From Mycteria americana (Eukaryota; Chordata; Aves; Ciconiiformes; Ciconiidae): 64,000 nt of DNA. The stretch spans positions 77,233,635 through 77,297,634 of the forward strand of contig NC_134365.1 of assembly GCF_035582795.1 (NCBI RefSeq), written 5' to 3'. Positions 13,363 through 64,000 of this stretch are shown piece by piece. Each line of letters opens with the position of its first letter. Positions within the stretch are counted from its first letter, which is position 1. Below the pieces are notes generated by a model, which worked only from the letters and a program-made list of their open reading frames with translations, was not told the origin of the DNA and ran no database searches. Both the position numbers and the translations under genes were made by a program.

Positions 13363-14542
13363 TGTCCTGGTTTCGGCTGGGATAGAGTTAATTTTCTTCC
13401 TAGTAGCTGGTATAGTGCTGTGTTTTGGAGTCACTCTGAGAATAATGTTGATAGCACACTGATGTTTTAGTTGTTGCTAAGTAGTGCTTACACTGGTCAA
13501 GGACGCCCAGCTTCCCATGCTCTGCCAGGTGCACAAGAAACTGGGAGGGAGCACAGCCAGGACAGCTGACCCAAACTGGCCAAAGAGCTATTCACAGAAT
13601 CCTATAGGTTGGAAAAGACCTTAAAGATCATTGAGTCCAACCGTAAACCTAACACTGCCAAGTCCACCACTAAACCATGTCCCTAAGCACCTCATCCAAA
13701 CATCTTTTAAATACCTCCAGGGATGGCGACTCAACCACTTCCCTGGGCAGCCTGTTCCAATGCTTGATAACCCTCTCGGTGAAGAAAAATTTCCTAATAT
13801 CCAGTCTAAACCTCCCCTGGCGCAACTTGAGGCCATTTCCTCTTGTCCTATCACTTGTTACCTGGGAGAAGAGACCGACCCCCACCTCTCTACAACCTCC
13901 TTTCAGGCAGTTGTAGAGAGCGATAAGGTCTCCCCTCAGCCTCCTTTTCTCCAGGCTAAACAACCCCAGTTCCCTCAGCCGCTCCTCATCAGACTTGTGC
14001 TCCAGACCCTTCACCAGCTTCGTTGCCCTTCTCTGGACATGCTCCAGCACCTCAATGTCCCTCTTGTAGTGGGGGGCCCAAAACTGAACACAGTATTCGA
14101 GGTGCGGCCTCACCAGTGCCGAGTACAGGGGCACGATCACTTCCCTAGTCCTGCTGGCCATGCTATTCCTAATACAAGCCAGGATGCCATTGGCTTTCCA
14201 TACCATACGATGTCATGCTCAGTATATAAACTGGGGGGGAGTTGGCCGGAGGGCAGCAATCACTGCTCGGGAATGGGCTGGGCGTCGTTTGGCTGGTGGT
14301 GAGCCATTGCAGCACTTGTTTTTCCTGGTTTTGTTCCTCACTCTCTCTTGTTGGTTTCCTTTTCATTACAATTTTTACATTATTATTATTATTTATTTTA
14401 TTTCAATTATTAAACTGTTCTTATCTCAGCCCACAAGTTTTCTTACTTTTGCTCTTCAGATTCTCTCCCCCATCCCACCATGGGGGGAGGGTGAGTGAGC
14501 GGCTGCGTGGTGCTTTGTTGCCGACTGCAGTTAAATCACGAT
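13363..14542 (+). mobile_element. Solo LTR, related family, split by a CR1
   Basis: Starts TGTCCTGGTTTCGGCTGG. It is flanked by a 6-bp AGGAAA duplication (13357-13362 and 14543-14548). LTR sequence runs 13363-13593, stops inside ATTCCATACC, and resumes at about 14199 with CATACCATACGATGTCATG. A TATA box (AGTATATAAACT, about 14219-14230), an ATTAAA signal (about 14408) and a GGGGGGAGGGTGAGTGAG segment match the ERV LTRs at 43 and 45 kb. No interior is present, so it formed by LTR-LTR recombination. Confidence 0.88.
13594..14198 (-). mobile_element. CR1 LINE, 5'-truncated, nested in the solo LTR
   Basis: The minus strand carries the 3' end of CR1 ORF2, open for about 175 codons down to 13670. 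It contains motifs such as [34 protein letters not shown] and [20 protein letters not shown]. The 3' UTR follows, with GGACTTGGCAGTGTTAGG and the terminal ATTCTGT at 13594-13600. The reverse transcriptase core is missing, so the element is dead. Its open tail suggests it is fairly young. Confidence 0.93.
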
Positions 14543-14621
14543 AGGAAACACTGGCAGTCTCTGCTTCCTTCCTCTTTTATCATTTTCAGTAATAGGTCCT
14601 AGGTCTTTCCCTGCTACGGGC

Positions 14622-14646
14622 ACACGTTTTGTCACACAAAACGTGT
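14622..14646. other. Perfect inverted repeat, 10-bp arms
   Basis: ACACGTTTTG, five-base loop, CAAAACGTGT. It lies 80 bp beyond the solo LTR. Confidence 0.85.
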
Positions 14647-14928
14647 CTTTACAGACCCTGACAAAGGAGCTTCTCTTTGCAACGTTACTGTGTCAGCACC
14701 TTCCCTCTCTGTACGCCAAACCTCTGAAGCGCTGGATGGAGGCAAGTAATGGAATGGCAATGCATTCAGTGTAATTTCATTCTGGAATATATATATAAAA
14801 AAACATTCTGATCAAGCTGTTCTGCTAGCCCACCCCGCATCCACAAAGCACTGCACCATGTTCATCTCCCTAAGGGTTTTGTGCCCTTAATCATTACAGT
14901 AACAGAAACCAAGAGAAAACCACATCAA

Positions 14929-15058
14929 TTTATAAATATAAATGGCTTTATATTGATTGGCTCATGAGCTGATAAACCAATAAAGCATCTGACTTCATAA
15001 ATATAAATTGACTTTATAAATATTTATTGATAAACCAATAAAGCATCAGACTGCAGAT
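14929..15058. repeat. Imperfect tandem duplication of about 60 bp
   Basis: GATAAACCAATAAAGCATC occurs at 14971-14989 and again at 15029-15047. Each copy is preceded by a matching ATAAATATAAATTG-type segment. Confidence 0.85.
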
Positions 15059-15679
15059 CCTCTGTTCTCACGCTGTAAGATCCTGCAGGGTTGGGATGGG
15101 AATAGCTCCGCGTCCCCATCACCAAACCTGCCTCCTGTGTACCCACATCTTCTGCACCTTGTCTCATGGACACTTCTGCTGTATGCCTTCTCAAACCAGC
15201 CTGTCAACAACATAATTGTTTTTTCCACCCTTCACCAAGGAAAACCACAGCTCTTCCATACCAATCTCGCTGTTAAGAGAAAATGTAGGAGTCCTTGCTG
15301 TAAGCATATGGAGCGTCGGTACAAATGGTGGGGAGTAGATATCCATGTTGCTCAATGTAAAGCAGCTACACGGGGCCCAATCCAGGTGCCCACTTGTAGA
15401 TGCTTTAGATGCCCTTGTGTTCGTGACTGATGACACAGCACTACAGGAGACCCACACCTTCGGGTGTCGCAGCCAGCGATCAGGCAAGGTATGCTAAGAC
15501 TTCTCTAATGGCAACAGATGTCCGTAAGTAGGCAACTGATTTGAACTCTTGTTAGCTAGGATACAGAAATAGTTACCTTTAAGATCAAAACCTGCTTAGA
15601 GACAACTGAAGAGAACAGCAAGGTCCGACTAACCACACAAAATCCAAAGCTACAAATGAAGAATTATTTCGTACTGAAA

Positions 15680-15709
15680 CGTACTGAAGCGTTGCAGAGC
15701 TTCAGTACG
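15680..15709. other. Perfect inverted repeat, 11-bp arms
   Basis: CGTACTGAAGC, eight-base loop, GCTTCAGTACG. An extra partial copy, CGTACTGAAAC, lies immediately before it at about 15670-15680. Confidence 0.85.
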
Positions 15710-18569
15710 GAGCTGCAAGCCAAGCTGAAGGAGAAGTTCCAAGTCCTCTATTGCTCCTTTCCTTTTCTCTCTAAAAACAGGGAGGTTGTTGAAGAAGGTG
15801 CACCCTTAGAGGCTTGCAAACCAGAGGCCAAACTGTTCTTGCATAGTTTGCAAACAGGACAGACACAACCCTCTACTTACCCACCAAGCACCACAAGCCT
15901 CTCTGGACTGCTTCAACAGGGTTATACTTCTCTGTTTTCACATCCTCTTGGGAAGAAAGCAACAGTGCTTACCACGTAAAGGGAAAAAAAGTCTCACAGA
16001 AATCAAAGTTGAAAAAAGAACTACGAGATCACACGGCTTTGTGTGGGAGACCACATGGCTAGAATCCCTTTGAAGGTTTTAAAAAATAGACACTAAGAGC
16101 AAATTTAAACTGAAAGCACTAAAATTAGAAGTAACACACTGACAGTTACAGCTGACCTTGCAAGAAGACAAAGGCAGTGCTACTGTTTGTCTTTGAAGTT
16201 GTGAGCAGCGGGACAAAGGATGACCGCAATTTTTCTGCTTTGTGCCACCTCAGCGACCTCCAGGTCTGTAGGACGCTGGTTTGACCATTACCGATCAAAG
16301 AGAATCCAGGCTCATACGCACAGATATGCAAAAAAGCTAATTTGTGTCGAAGCCCCTCAAAACCAGATCAAGCACACACTATTTGATGTGGTCTTCAGCT
16401 TCACCCTTGATTTAGAATGACAGCTAGACTTTGATTCAAGAGCAGGACAAGAGCAGTGTTAAAATACAGGTAGCTAAAGCAACGTTCACAGACTCCTATG
16501 CTATGGAGCCACTCAGCCCACTCTTGCACTACAAAATCCTTCTAAAACAAAAAGCTTAAATCAGCATCAAAATGGCTCTGGAATTGCTTCTCCCAGCAGC
16601 AGAACAAACTGATGTGAAGCAGAGCAGAATGACAGCATTGAGCATTTCCCCTTTTGCAAAAAGCAAGAGAAACGGACGGTAACAAGATTCCCCCCTCTGC
16701 CCTTCACAGCTTACTCGGGGAAGGAGAGTACAGGTCTCTGCATCGAATTAATGCTGGTTCTGGTGTTTTAACAACTAACTTTAAAGATTTTTCTAACCCT
16801 TTCAATTTAACCTACAAAAAACTCTCTGAAATATAAAGTATTAAATAATCCTCTTTCCCCTCCCCTTACATGCAGTGTCCTTACTGGACTTCAAGTACAG
16901 GAAAGTTTAACTTGAATGGTTCATAGCTGCTGGTGCCATCATTCAGTTCCAGCTTTGAAAAAGCAAGATGTATAACTGTAGTAAGAGAGGATTAAGGGAA
17001 GAAGAACTGCAACAAAACACAAACGGTGACCAATGCCAAGTTTCACTTGGCAACTTGTCAGAAAAACAGATCCAATACGTGGTTTTATCACACATTCTAA
17101 AACCTGTGATGCTTGCAGCAGCGTCAGTCATTTGCCCCTCTTATCTGCGGCTGGCAAACGTGTTTGAAGGCAAAAGATGAGAGAAAGGAAGAGGACACAG
17201 AAGAAAGCAGGAATGCAAACCTCATTCTAGGTTTAGACTTCTTCTCCCTTTGATCCAGTCCAACCAAATCCTGCAGGATCAGAGGTGCCATGGCATCCTG
17301 AAGTCCCAGGAGGCTAGAGGAGTTAAAGCTGGCTCTTCCAGTGTACACGGCAACCCCTCCCCGCCTGCATTTGATGAAACGCAGTGACAGCTCATGGGTT
17401 TATTAAAGACACAAACAGGTGTCCTGGGGGTCAAGAGCTATTCACCCAGCCATTACGTCAAGAGAACGTATGAGCAGTACACGGGTTGCCATAGAGAATC
17501 TGCAACAACAAATCCAATTTATGTTGAACTGCGCAATATTCCTGAAAATATTGAATCGTCATTCACCGGTAAGAGAACTTTGTGGTGTAGCCTTCAGATT
17601 GCAGCAAAGAGGAAAAAGTTTATACATCTGTTAGAGAGTTGCACATGTTTTATGGCATTTAAGATGACCCCATAGTTGTTTCCTCCTAGAATTTCTTATT
17701 TTGTACTGAAAATACTGATTTTTCATATTTTTCCATCTGTGAGTGGTTCTCTGTATTGCAATGATGCATAAAAATGCACACAATTATTTCAGCGTAGGTG
17801 ATCTCACATACATTTTTATATATGAGAAACCACAGGAGGGGACAGACCTATATTTTGTTATACTTCACTCTCTTAATTTAAGCAACTGCATCCATACACA
17901 AATGTCTAAATACACAGCCTAGTTATCAGAGGAGCAGGTCTTCTGCAAGTCACTGGATGCTGTTGGTATATCGCAACTCTGAAAATCAGACCACTTATTA
18001 CTTGTAATAAATTTACTACTGTGTGTAGACTTAACTGAAAGAATAGTTTGAAAACTGAGAATTGTTACCTGTAATTAAACCAAAGCAAGCCCTGACCAGT
18101 ACGTTTTCTTGTTATATTAGCAAAATCATCTCTATAGGGTGGGAAAGGAGAAAACAAAGCGACTCTTTTATTGTAAAGCTCTACAGTTAAGCAGAACAAA
18201 TGCTTATCTTGTACTTCTCTCAAAAAAGAAAGATCATTTTTGGATTAATAAATCTGAATGCAACAGCCACAAGAGAAAGTTACCAGAACTGAGAGTTAGA
18301 TATAAGAGGCAGCTAGAAATTAAAAAACAAATACAGCTGTACTGTTAACTGTATTTCAACACAGTATTTCAATACAGTAGCTTATTTTCTACCCCAGCCT
18401 TAGTGTTTTGATTTCTAAATCACTATAGCAATTTAATAAGAAAGCTCATTTCACTAATTGAAATTAAAGGCTAATTTTACCAGACCATTGTATAGACAGA
18501 ATACAGATGGCAGTATTTAGAAAGCTGGAGACTGGTGTCTGCACACAGAAATTTAATTAAAAAATGAGT

Positions 18570-19640
18570 TTATATCAACTGTTTTTATTAGATATCAGCA
18601 GTTTACAAATTTGAATTAGGAAACAAAGTTACAGAACAGAATTAGCTTGAGCTCATTCTTGGTTGTGAGGTTTTCTTCTTTAAGGTCATAATCATTTTTA
18701 TACAGGATATCAGCAATAAATTCTAGACTGTCTAAAACACAGCCCCACTATTTCCTCATTCAATATTTCATAATTTATCAAAAAACTAAGATTGTTCTGA
18801 ACATTTTTAACAAGTATTTAACTAACTACTCTATTAGGCCCTTTATTTTTTTTTTTTCAATTTGTACACAATACAGATTTTTAAAAAGCACTTAAGGATT
18901 CTATATTGCAATTTTTTGTAACTTTCAAAACTAGGAATAAATAGATTGTTCCCATGACAAGATGAAATCCACTATTCAATATACCATGCGTCTTGTCTTC
19001 TCCATACCTCACACCTAAGCATACAATTTTCTAGCAGGAACATTGTTTTAAAACACTAATTTCCCATCATTTTAATGCACATCAATTTATGACTGCAAAA
19101 GCTTCTACTTCCTGATAAGCGCAGGTTTAACTTAATTCTATATTTTGCTACAGTCCACTAAATACCACCTCAGCATATGCTTAATTTACATTTTCTTCTC
19201 CACAGCTTGTAAGACAGTCAGAAGACAAGTTATGTCTGTCGAGTAAGGATGCAACTGCACTGAGGTTTCTATTAGGAAGGCTCATTTCCAATGTACGCGT
19301 TCACCCTTCTTTCTCTTTCCTGCCTCACAGCCAAAACCAGTAATAAAATAAAGCTTCCAACATCTAACATCAAGGTCGCTAAGAAATACAAGACTGTAAA
19401 GGGGGTGGGGGGGAAGCATATGCAATGTAACAAGTTGCTACAAGATTTCTGCTCTGTAAAGATGAAATAGCAGTAAGAAGAGGCTGAGCCAGAAAGCTGC
19501 ACAAGGAAACAAATATGCTGGAACAAGTGAAAACATCAACAGTCTTAAGGCAACTTTCATTCGAATCAGCAGTGTGATTACTTGTATAGCTGAAGAGAAA
19601 TTCTTCTTTAGTGTACTTAATTATGTCGATACAAAAGATG
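18570..19640 (-). other. ARFGAP3: Inferred ARFGAP3 3' UTR
   Basis: Non-coding DNA directly after the stop codon. Candidate AATAAA signals on the minus strand are at 18842-18847 and 18584-18589; further ones lie at 18167-18172 and about 17399. The end is a guess based on these signals, since no transcript evidence is available. Confidence 0.4.
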
Positions 19641-59255
<39,615 letters not shown>

Positions 59256-59343
59256 GGCGCCAGGCGGCAGGTGGGGGTGAGGCGGGAGGGCTGCAAAGCA
59301 GAGCCGCCGCCGTCGCTACCGCCCGCTCGCACCGCCGAGACGC
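59256..59343 (-). other. ARFGAP3: Putative ARFGAP3 5' UTR
   Basis: GC-rich GCC-repeat-like sequence directly upstream of the start codon, typical of a 5' leader. The cap site cannot be fixed by reading. Confidence 0.4.
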
Positions 59344-59692
59344 CCCACGCCGCCCCGGGACGCTCCGCTCCGCCCCGCCCCGCCCGGGAGGCGGCCACGC
59401 AGCGCCCGGCGGGGCGCGGCCTGCGGTCGCCGGCGTGGCGCGAGGGGGCGACGGTCCCCCGCCCGCCGCCTCCCGGTTGCCCTGGAGACGAGCGGCTCTG
59501 CTGCGTCAGCGCCTTCTGTTGGGCACTCTAACCGTCGCGGGGGGGACCGGTGGAGCCGGGGGCGGGAGAGGGGTGTGAGGCGGCCGGCTTGGGGCGGTGG
59601 GTATTTCGCCCTGAGAGGGCTCAGGCACGGGAGGTGGAGGGGAGGGCACGCCACGCCGGCCTCGCTTGCTCGGGGCCCGAGGCGGTAATGGC

Positions 59693-59775
59693 GAGCGTGG
59701 GGCCCGGGAAAAAAAAAACCGCGGAAGACCACCTCCACCTGGAAAAAGAAGCAGCAGTGTTCCCCTCAAGACAGG
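59693..59775 (+). other. Possible first exon of a divergent transcript
   Basis: Within the CpG island, about 430 bp upstream of the ARFGAP3 start. An ATG with G at -3 and +4 opens MASVGPGKKKTAEDHLHLEK and continues to a CAG/GTGATA donor-like site at about 59775. Read through, the frame stops at TGA near 59823. No homology recognised; it may simply be a non-coding promoter-associated transcript. Confidence 0.25.
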
Positions 59776-60567
59776 TGATAAAGCACGTTATTATGCCTGT
59801 GGATAGACCTGTTTCTGCTCTTTGACTCAACAAGTAGGTTGCAAGCGCTCGGTAAAAATTTTAGTTAAAACCCTTGTGCACTCTCTTCACTAGCATTAAA
59901 GTAGAAAATAAGTCAGTGCAAAACCAGCAGAACAAAAAGATGACAGGTTTTAATTGCTTTTGAAAGCAGCATGTTCAGATCATAAATCTGAAATCATAAA
60001 GCCTCTCAGAACAGGAAAGAGCATAATAGAAATATAATCAGGAACTCTGTAACATACTGGTATCCCTACTTCAAAAACCCTGAGTGCCTGAACCATGCTG
60101 CACTGAATGTGGTTGCATGCAGAGAGCTTCCGTCACCTCTCCCTCATGCTCCACCTTACAGGAGGATTATCACTTGGGGCACAAAGCTCCACACAGGCAG
60201 AGACACCAGACTAATCAACCTTTTGCTGCAACACTGGCCAGGGTGGTGCAGAGAACCTGCAGAAGCCACTGCAGGTCCCTCATGGCCAGGACTGAACTAA
60301 AGGTACTAAGTCCTTAAGGGTGGCCCTCATAAAACGGCACAAAGCCAACGTTGTGGCTCTACAGAACTCAGCTCAGCAGTGGTAAGATGATCCATGGCAG
60401 GACCTTCAGAGCTTGGCATCTTAACAGTCTTCTTCAGAGACCATCAAGGCTCACGAGGCTGTATCCCCTTCTCCCTTACTCTTCTGACATAGACAGGTAA
60501 GACTGTGTAGTTATCCACATATGGAAAAACAGAGTTTAGACAAAATTTCTATAATTCTGTCTCTTTC

Positions 60568-60720
60568 AGAAAAGTCTATGTTGGAAGGGACCTCCAGAGA
60601 TTGTCTGCTCTAACCTTCTGTTAAAAACAGGGTGATAGATTGAGTTATCTAAATAGTCAAGTTCTAAGGCTTTGCATGAAAATCTAGCTTCAGCCCCTCA
60701 GCTTCAAACCCGTGTCACCT
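60568..60720 (-). mobile_element. CR1 3' end fragment
   Basis: GTTGGAAGGGACCTCCAGAG ATTGTCTGCTCTAACCTTCT is the reverse complement of a CR1 3' UTR; it is followed by diverged CR1-like sequence up to about 60720. The right edge is uncertain. Confidence 0.8.
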
Positions 60721-63244
60721 TCAGTGCCTCACGTACAAGAGGCTCACTGTCCCCCATAGAAGCTAACAACCCCCAGTGCTTATCAGTCAGTGGGGAAGTA
60801 GTTCAGGGTGACGAGACCCATTACTGCCTCCGTTCTGGCCACGCTGCATGAGGCCGGCACACTGTGAGCACAGTCTTGAGCACTGGTTCAGGGATTTCTG
60901 CCGGAGCACACGCTGCATGCTGTCTCCATGCTGGGCCCTCAGCACTTGCGGCTCAGAGGCATGCCCTGGCCCTGTAGTGCCTTGCTGATCACTAGGAGTC
61001 AGTCACTAGTTATCCTGACTGGCAGCTGAATGCATGAACATTTTACTCTTCAGAGTGTGGACATTTTCTGGCAGCAGGCCAGCAACCTCTCTACTCCAGA
61101 TTAACTTTGATCAGTCTGGCACTATCACAGGTAGGGGGCCTGATCAAAGTATAGGAGAGCAGTCCAAAAATCCATCTGTATGCATATAGCCAAGTAACAC
61201 TGGGATTACACTTAAAACATCTGAGCCTGTAAAAGTGTAAATTGTTGCCTATTCCATACCAACATATATAATCACCTCCCTTCACAATCACTTGGGATCA
61301 AACATGCCTAGCAAGAGACCTCCCATTACAAAGTGAAGCTTACATTTCAGGAAGACCTTGCCCATGTAGTCATAGGTGCTCCCTACAGCGTGCTCCCCTC
61401 CAAGAGATACTTGCCAAATCCCATCTGACTGCATGAGGATTGCCATCCTAGCCTACAGCCGCTGGCCTCACAGGGAGAAAGAGTTGCCAAGAAGTTTCCA
61501 CAAAGGAAAAAGAGAATCCATTACATCAGCTTTATAAGTACTGTTAAAAAAAAGCAGGAGGGGTACAATCTTGCCAGTTAATTGGAACAACTAACATCAG
61601 AAAAACAAGGTCATCCTGAAGATTGATCTGTCTGACATGATCCTAAAAAAGGACGATCTTATGTATCATCCCATACTTTCCTCAGCTGCACTGCTGCCTC
61701 CCCAGGCAATGGCACACAAAGGCAGCTAGCTCCTGCCACTGCAGCAATCCGGGAGACCTAAAGTGTAACACCATAGTGGGGCTGGTTCTTCTGTCTTTTG
61801 CTGGCCTCCTATTTCAGGAAGTGGTACCTCTCTGCCCCTGAGTTGGAATGTCAAAAAGCTGCTAGCTGTTCAGAGCCACCTTGCACGCACAGCTCACAAG
61901 TCTCCATCCAGGAAGTAAGAAGTACATCAGCCCTCAACAGCGTTCAGAAACACACTGCACTGTCCCCACCTGGTCTCACATAGCACCTCTATCCTAAGGC
62001 CATACAATTCAATTATGTGGACATGCATGCTAGACAGATTCCTGTTGCAGACTGCAAGCTCAGCTGATTGCTAGGAGACGAGTTCTAGACAAGACAGAAG
62101 AAAAGCATTTAGAACATGCTTATGAACCCGAGGGAGGTAAGCAGGTCCTGGAGGCAATCTTAGAGCAGCCTCTAGGTTGCATGAGAAAGGTAATATAGCA
62201 AATGGAGGTAACAGTAGAAGGAAGGCATGAGCTGGTCCATTGCCATCAGGGAAAAGGCAGTGCTTATAATTCACTGGCTGATCTGTACGTTGAGTAAATA
62301 AATAAAAAAACACCAACAAACCAAAAGCCTTACCTTCAAGAGTGCTTGTAGATTGGGCACTGGAGTGTCCTCTACTTTGGTGAGCGTCCTCTACTTTGGC
62401 GAGCAGCCGTTATGTGCAATGCAGGTCCTTACCCAGACCCAGTTGCAGACCAGCACTGTGAGCAAGACTAACTCCCCTCTTCTGACATTGCTTATGTCCT
62501 GAATCCTCAGCAGATTTTCATCTTGACAAAAAACTGTCCAAGGAGCACAGATTACTTCCCTGGTCCCATTATCCACAGCATGTTGTGCTGTAATTTTCTT
62601 TGTCCATGAGAAAGAATGCCAATTTGTTCAAGATATTTTCGAAATAGCCTCCATATCCTATTCTCCCCCTAATGGTGACCTTGCCCAGTCCCAGGGGAGA
62701 AGGAAACTATATTCTAAATAATGGAAACCATCAGAATAAGCCCTGAAAGGTGATGAATGTTTCCAGGGAAACATTGCTGTTCTTCAGCAAGTTTGTGGTT
62801 TGAGCGGATTGCAGAAAGAGGGAAGGCACAGAGAAAGAATAGCAGTGGTGGGAAAGTGGACCACAACTGCTGCTTTACCAGTTATGCTTCAGTGTAGTAA
62901 TGTCATGTCTCGCTAGTGGTTTCCAAGACTGTCCAAAATACACGTATTTCTATTCCCAGTGCACACAGAACCATTTAAAAATTGCTTCCGTGCCAGCTGG
63001 TCTAACAAACATACACATGGAGAAAGACTACTATATGTGTACCCTCAGAAACAAATGCCTGGCAGGTACAGCATTCCCTACGTGGGCTGTATTACAAACC
63101 CTCTAATCGGCGCAAATGCAGAGCAATTAATTGCGAGCATGCCAGAGTATGACAACAGGTGTTGCTGTTTCACAAATCAAAACCCAAGGGCTCTTATTCT
63201 TACTGACAACCCAGAATACAGTTCCAATTTAATATGAAGAAAAT

Positions 63245-63437
63245 AAGATTTCATGATGAGGAGAATCAACATTGGAGCAGCTTTCCCAGAGCAACTGAAA
63301 TCTTGCTCCTTGGAGGTTTTCAGGACCCAACCAAAGCCCTCAGCAACTTGCTTCTAGTTCAGTGTTGACTCCATTTTCAGCAAGAGGTTGGACTGGCGAT
63401 GCCTTGAGGCCCCTCCTCCCTGAATGATTCTGTGCTA
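63245..63437 (+). mobile_element. CR1 3' end fragment
   Basis: Blocks CTCCTTGGAGGTTTTCAGGA CCCAACC, AGCAAGAGGTTGGACTGGCG and GAGGCCCCTCCTCCCTGAAT GATTCTGT match a diverged CR1 3' UTR in sense orientation. Confidence 0.85.
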
Positions 63438-64000
63438 ACACTCCCTTCTCTGCACGCCCAGGCTAGGCCTGAAACAGATGGGTTGTCCCCGTAATACTTT
63501 GTTGACACCCAATTTTTGGGTGCCAGAGCTACTGTGTGAGCTGATGCAGCACAGGCAAAAGCAACCTGTTCCAATGCTTTCTCCTACTCTCACCTATCCA
63601 AATGCCGCAACAAAAGTCTCAGGCTCCTGGATCTTGCTAGACAGTCCTGCCTGGACATAGGAATACAAAGAAGGATAACCATTCAGGATGATCTCTCAAG
63701 AACTGTCTGTTTTCTAGGTCTTTGTCTGATTTGATAACCAGAGATAGGCACTTGCATCTGCATGGAGTTGTGTGGAACTACAGGTTCGGTGGCTACCTAC
63801 TTTCTCACAGCTCTAAAATATTTGCTGCCATTCCCAACCTTCAAAGCTTTTAGTTCTGTAAAATTCTATTAGTGCTGTTCTCCAACTATTATCAAGCCTC
63901 CCATTGTTTGCTTTCTCCTCACATTGCTGCTGAGAAATAATGGAATATAGGTATAGTCCCAGGTCATGCTAGCTAGATCTTCATTACTCTCCCAGTGCCA

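Larger units (their letters stand above)
14543..18569. other. Intergenic DNA between the solo LTR and the ARFGAP3 3' end
   Basis: No exon recognised. It holds the tandem duplication at 14929-15058 and two perfect hairpin-forming inverted repeats (14622-14646, 15680-15709). The boundary with the ARFGAP3 3' UTR is uncertain. Confidence 0.65.
59780..64000. other. Intergenic DNA upstream of ARFGAP3
   Basis: Two diverged CR1 fragments are the only elements recognised. No exon of PACSIN2, the upstream neighbour I recall from human, or of any other gene could be identified. Confidence 0.65.

Noticed and set aside
59780..64000. PACSIN2 3' exons, expected from human synteny
   Set aside because: No SH3-domain or F-BAR coding sequence was recognised on either strand.

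Overview
This is a vertebrate nuclear window, almost certainly from a bird. CR1 retrotransposon copies of several ages are scattered through it, including the avian-type 3' end that finishes in ATTCTATGATT-like repeats. It carries a class II (ERVK-like) LTR family that I associate with bird genomes, and compact introns separate vertebrate-type coding exons. The species cannot be named from the sequence; the LTR family suggests a neoavian bird, at low confidence.

The one gene that can be fully supported is ARFGAP3, on the minus strand. All 16 coding exons (59255 down to 19641) can be placed by reading frame, GT/AG splice sites and codon phase. Joined, they give 1,551 nt, that is 516 codons plus a stop, with no frameshift or premature stop. 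516 aa is the length I recall for the human protein. The product is a COPI-coat-associated GTPase-activating protein for ARF1 at the Golgi and ER-Golgi interface. Exon 1 lies in a dense CpG island (about 58845-59720), which also holds the start of a possible divergent plus-strand transcript.

Layout. 1-13362: intergenic DNA downstream of ARFGAP3. The first 8-10 kb is GC-rich, with an orphan CpG island near 3.0-3.56 kb, a 42-bp tandem duplication, a CR1 tail at 7.9-8.1 kb, and several AT-rich stretches that look like conserved non-coding DNA. 13363-14542: a solo LTR with a 6-bp target duplication and a younger CR1 nested inside it. 14543-19640: intergenic DNA and the inferred ARFGAP3 3' UTR. 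19641-59255: ARFGAP3. Its introns hold a 2-kb inactive CR1 (intron 11), a probable solo LTR filling most of intron 12, a two-LTR non-autonomous endogenous retrovirus with an internal 48-bp repeat array (intron 5), an old degraded CR1 (intron 3) and a CR1 tail (intron 15). Every one of these elements is antisense to ARFGAP3. 59256-64000: promoter and upstream intergenic DNA with two CR1 3'-end fragments.

I found no prokaryotic-type system, CRISPR array, rRNA or tRNA. No exon of A4GALT or PACSIN2, the neighbours I recall from human synteny, was recognised. The most unusual features are the ERV with its 16-codon-periodic repeat array, the LTR that makes up most of intron 12, and a (TG)n tract inside the exon 15 splice acceptor.
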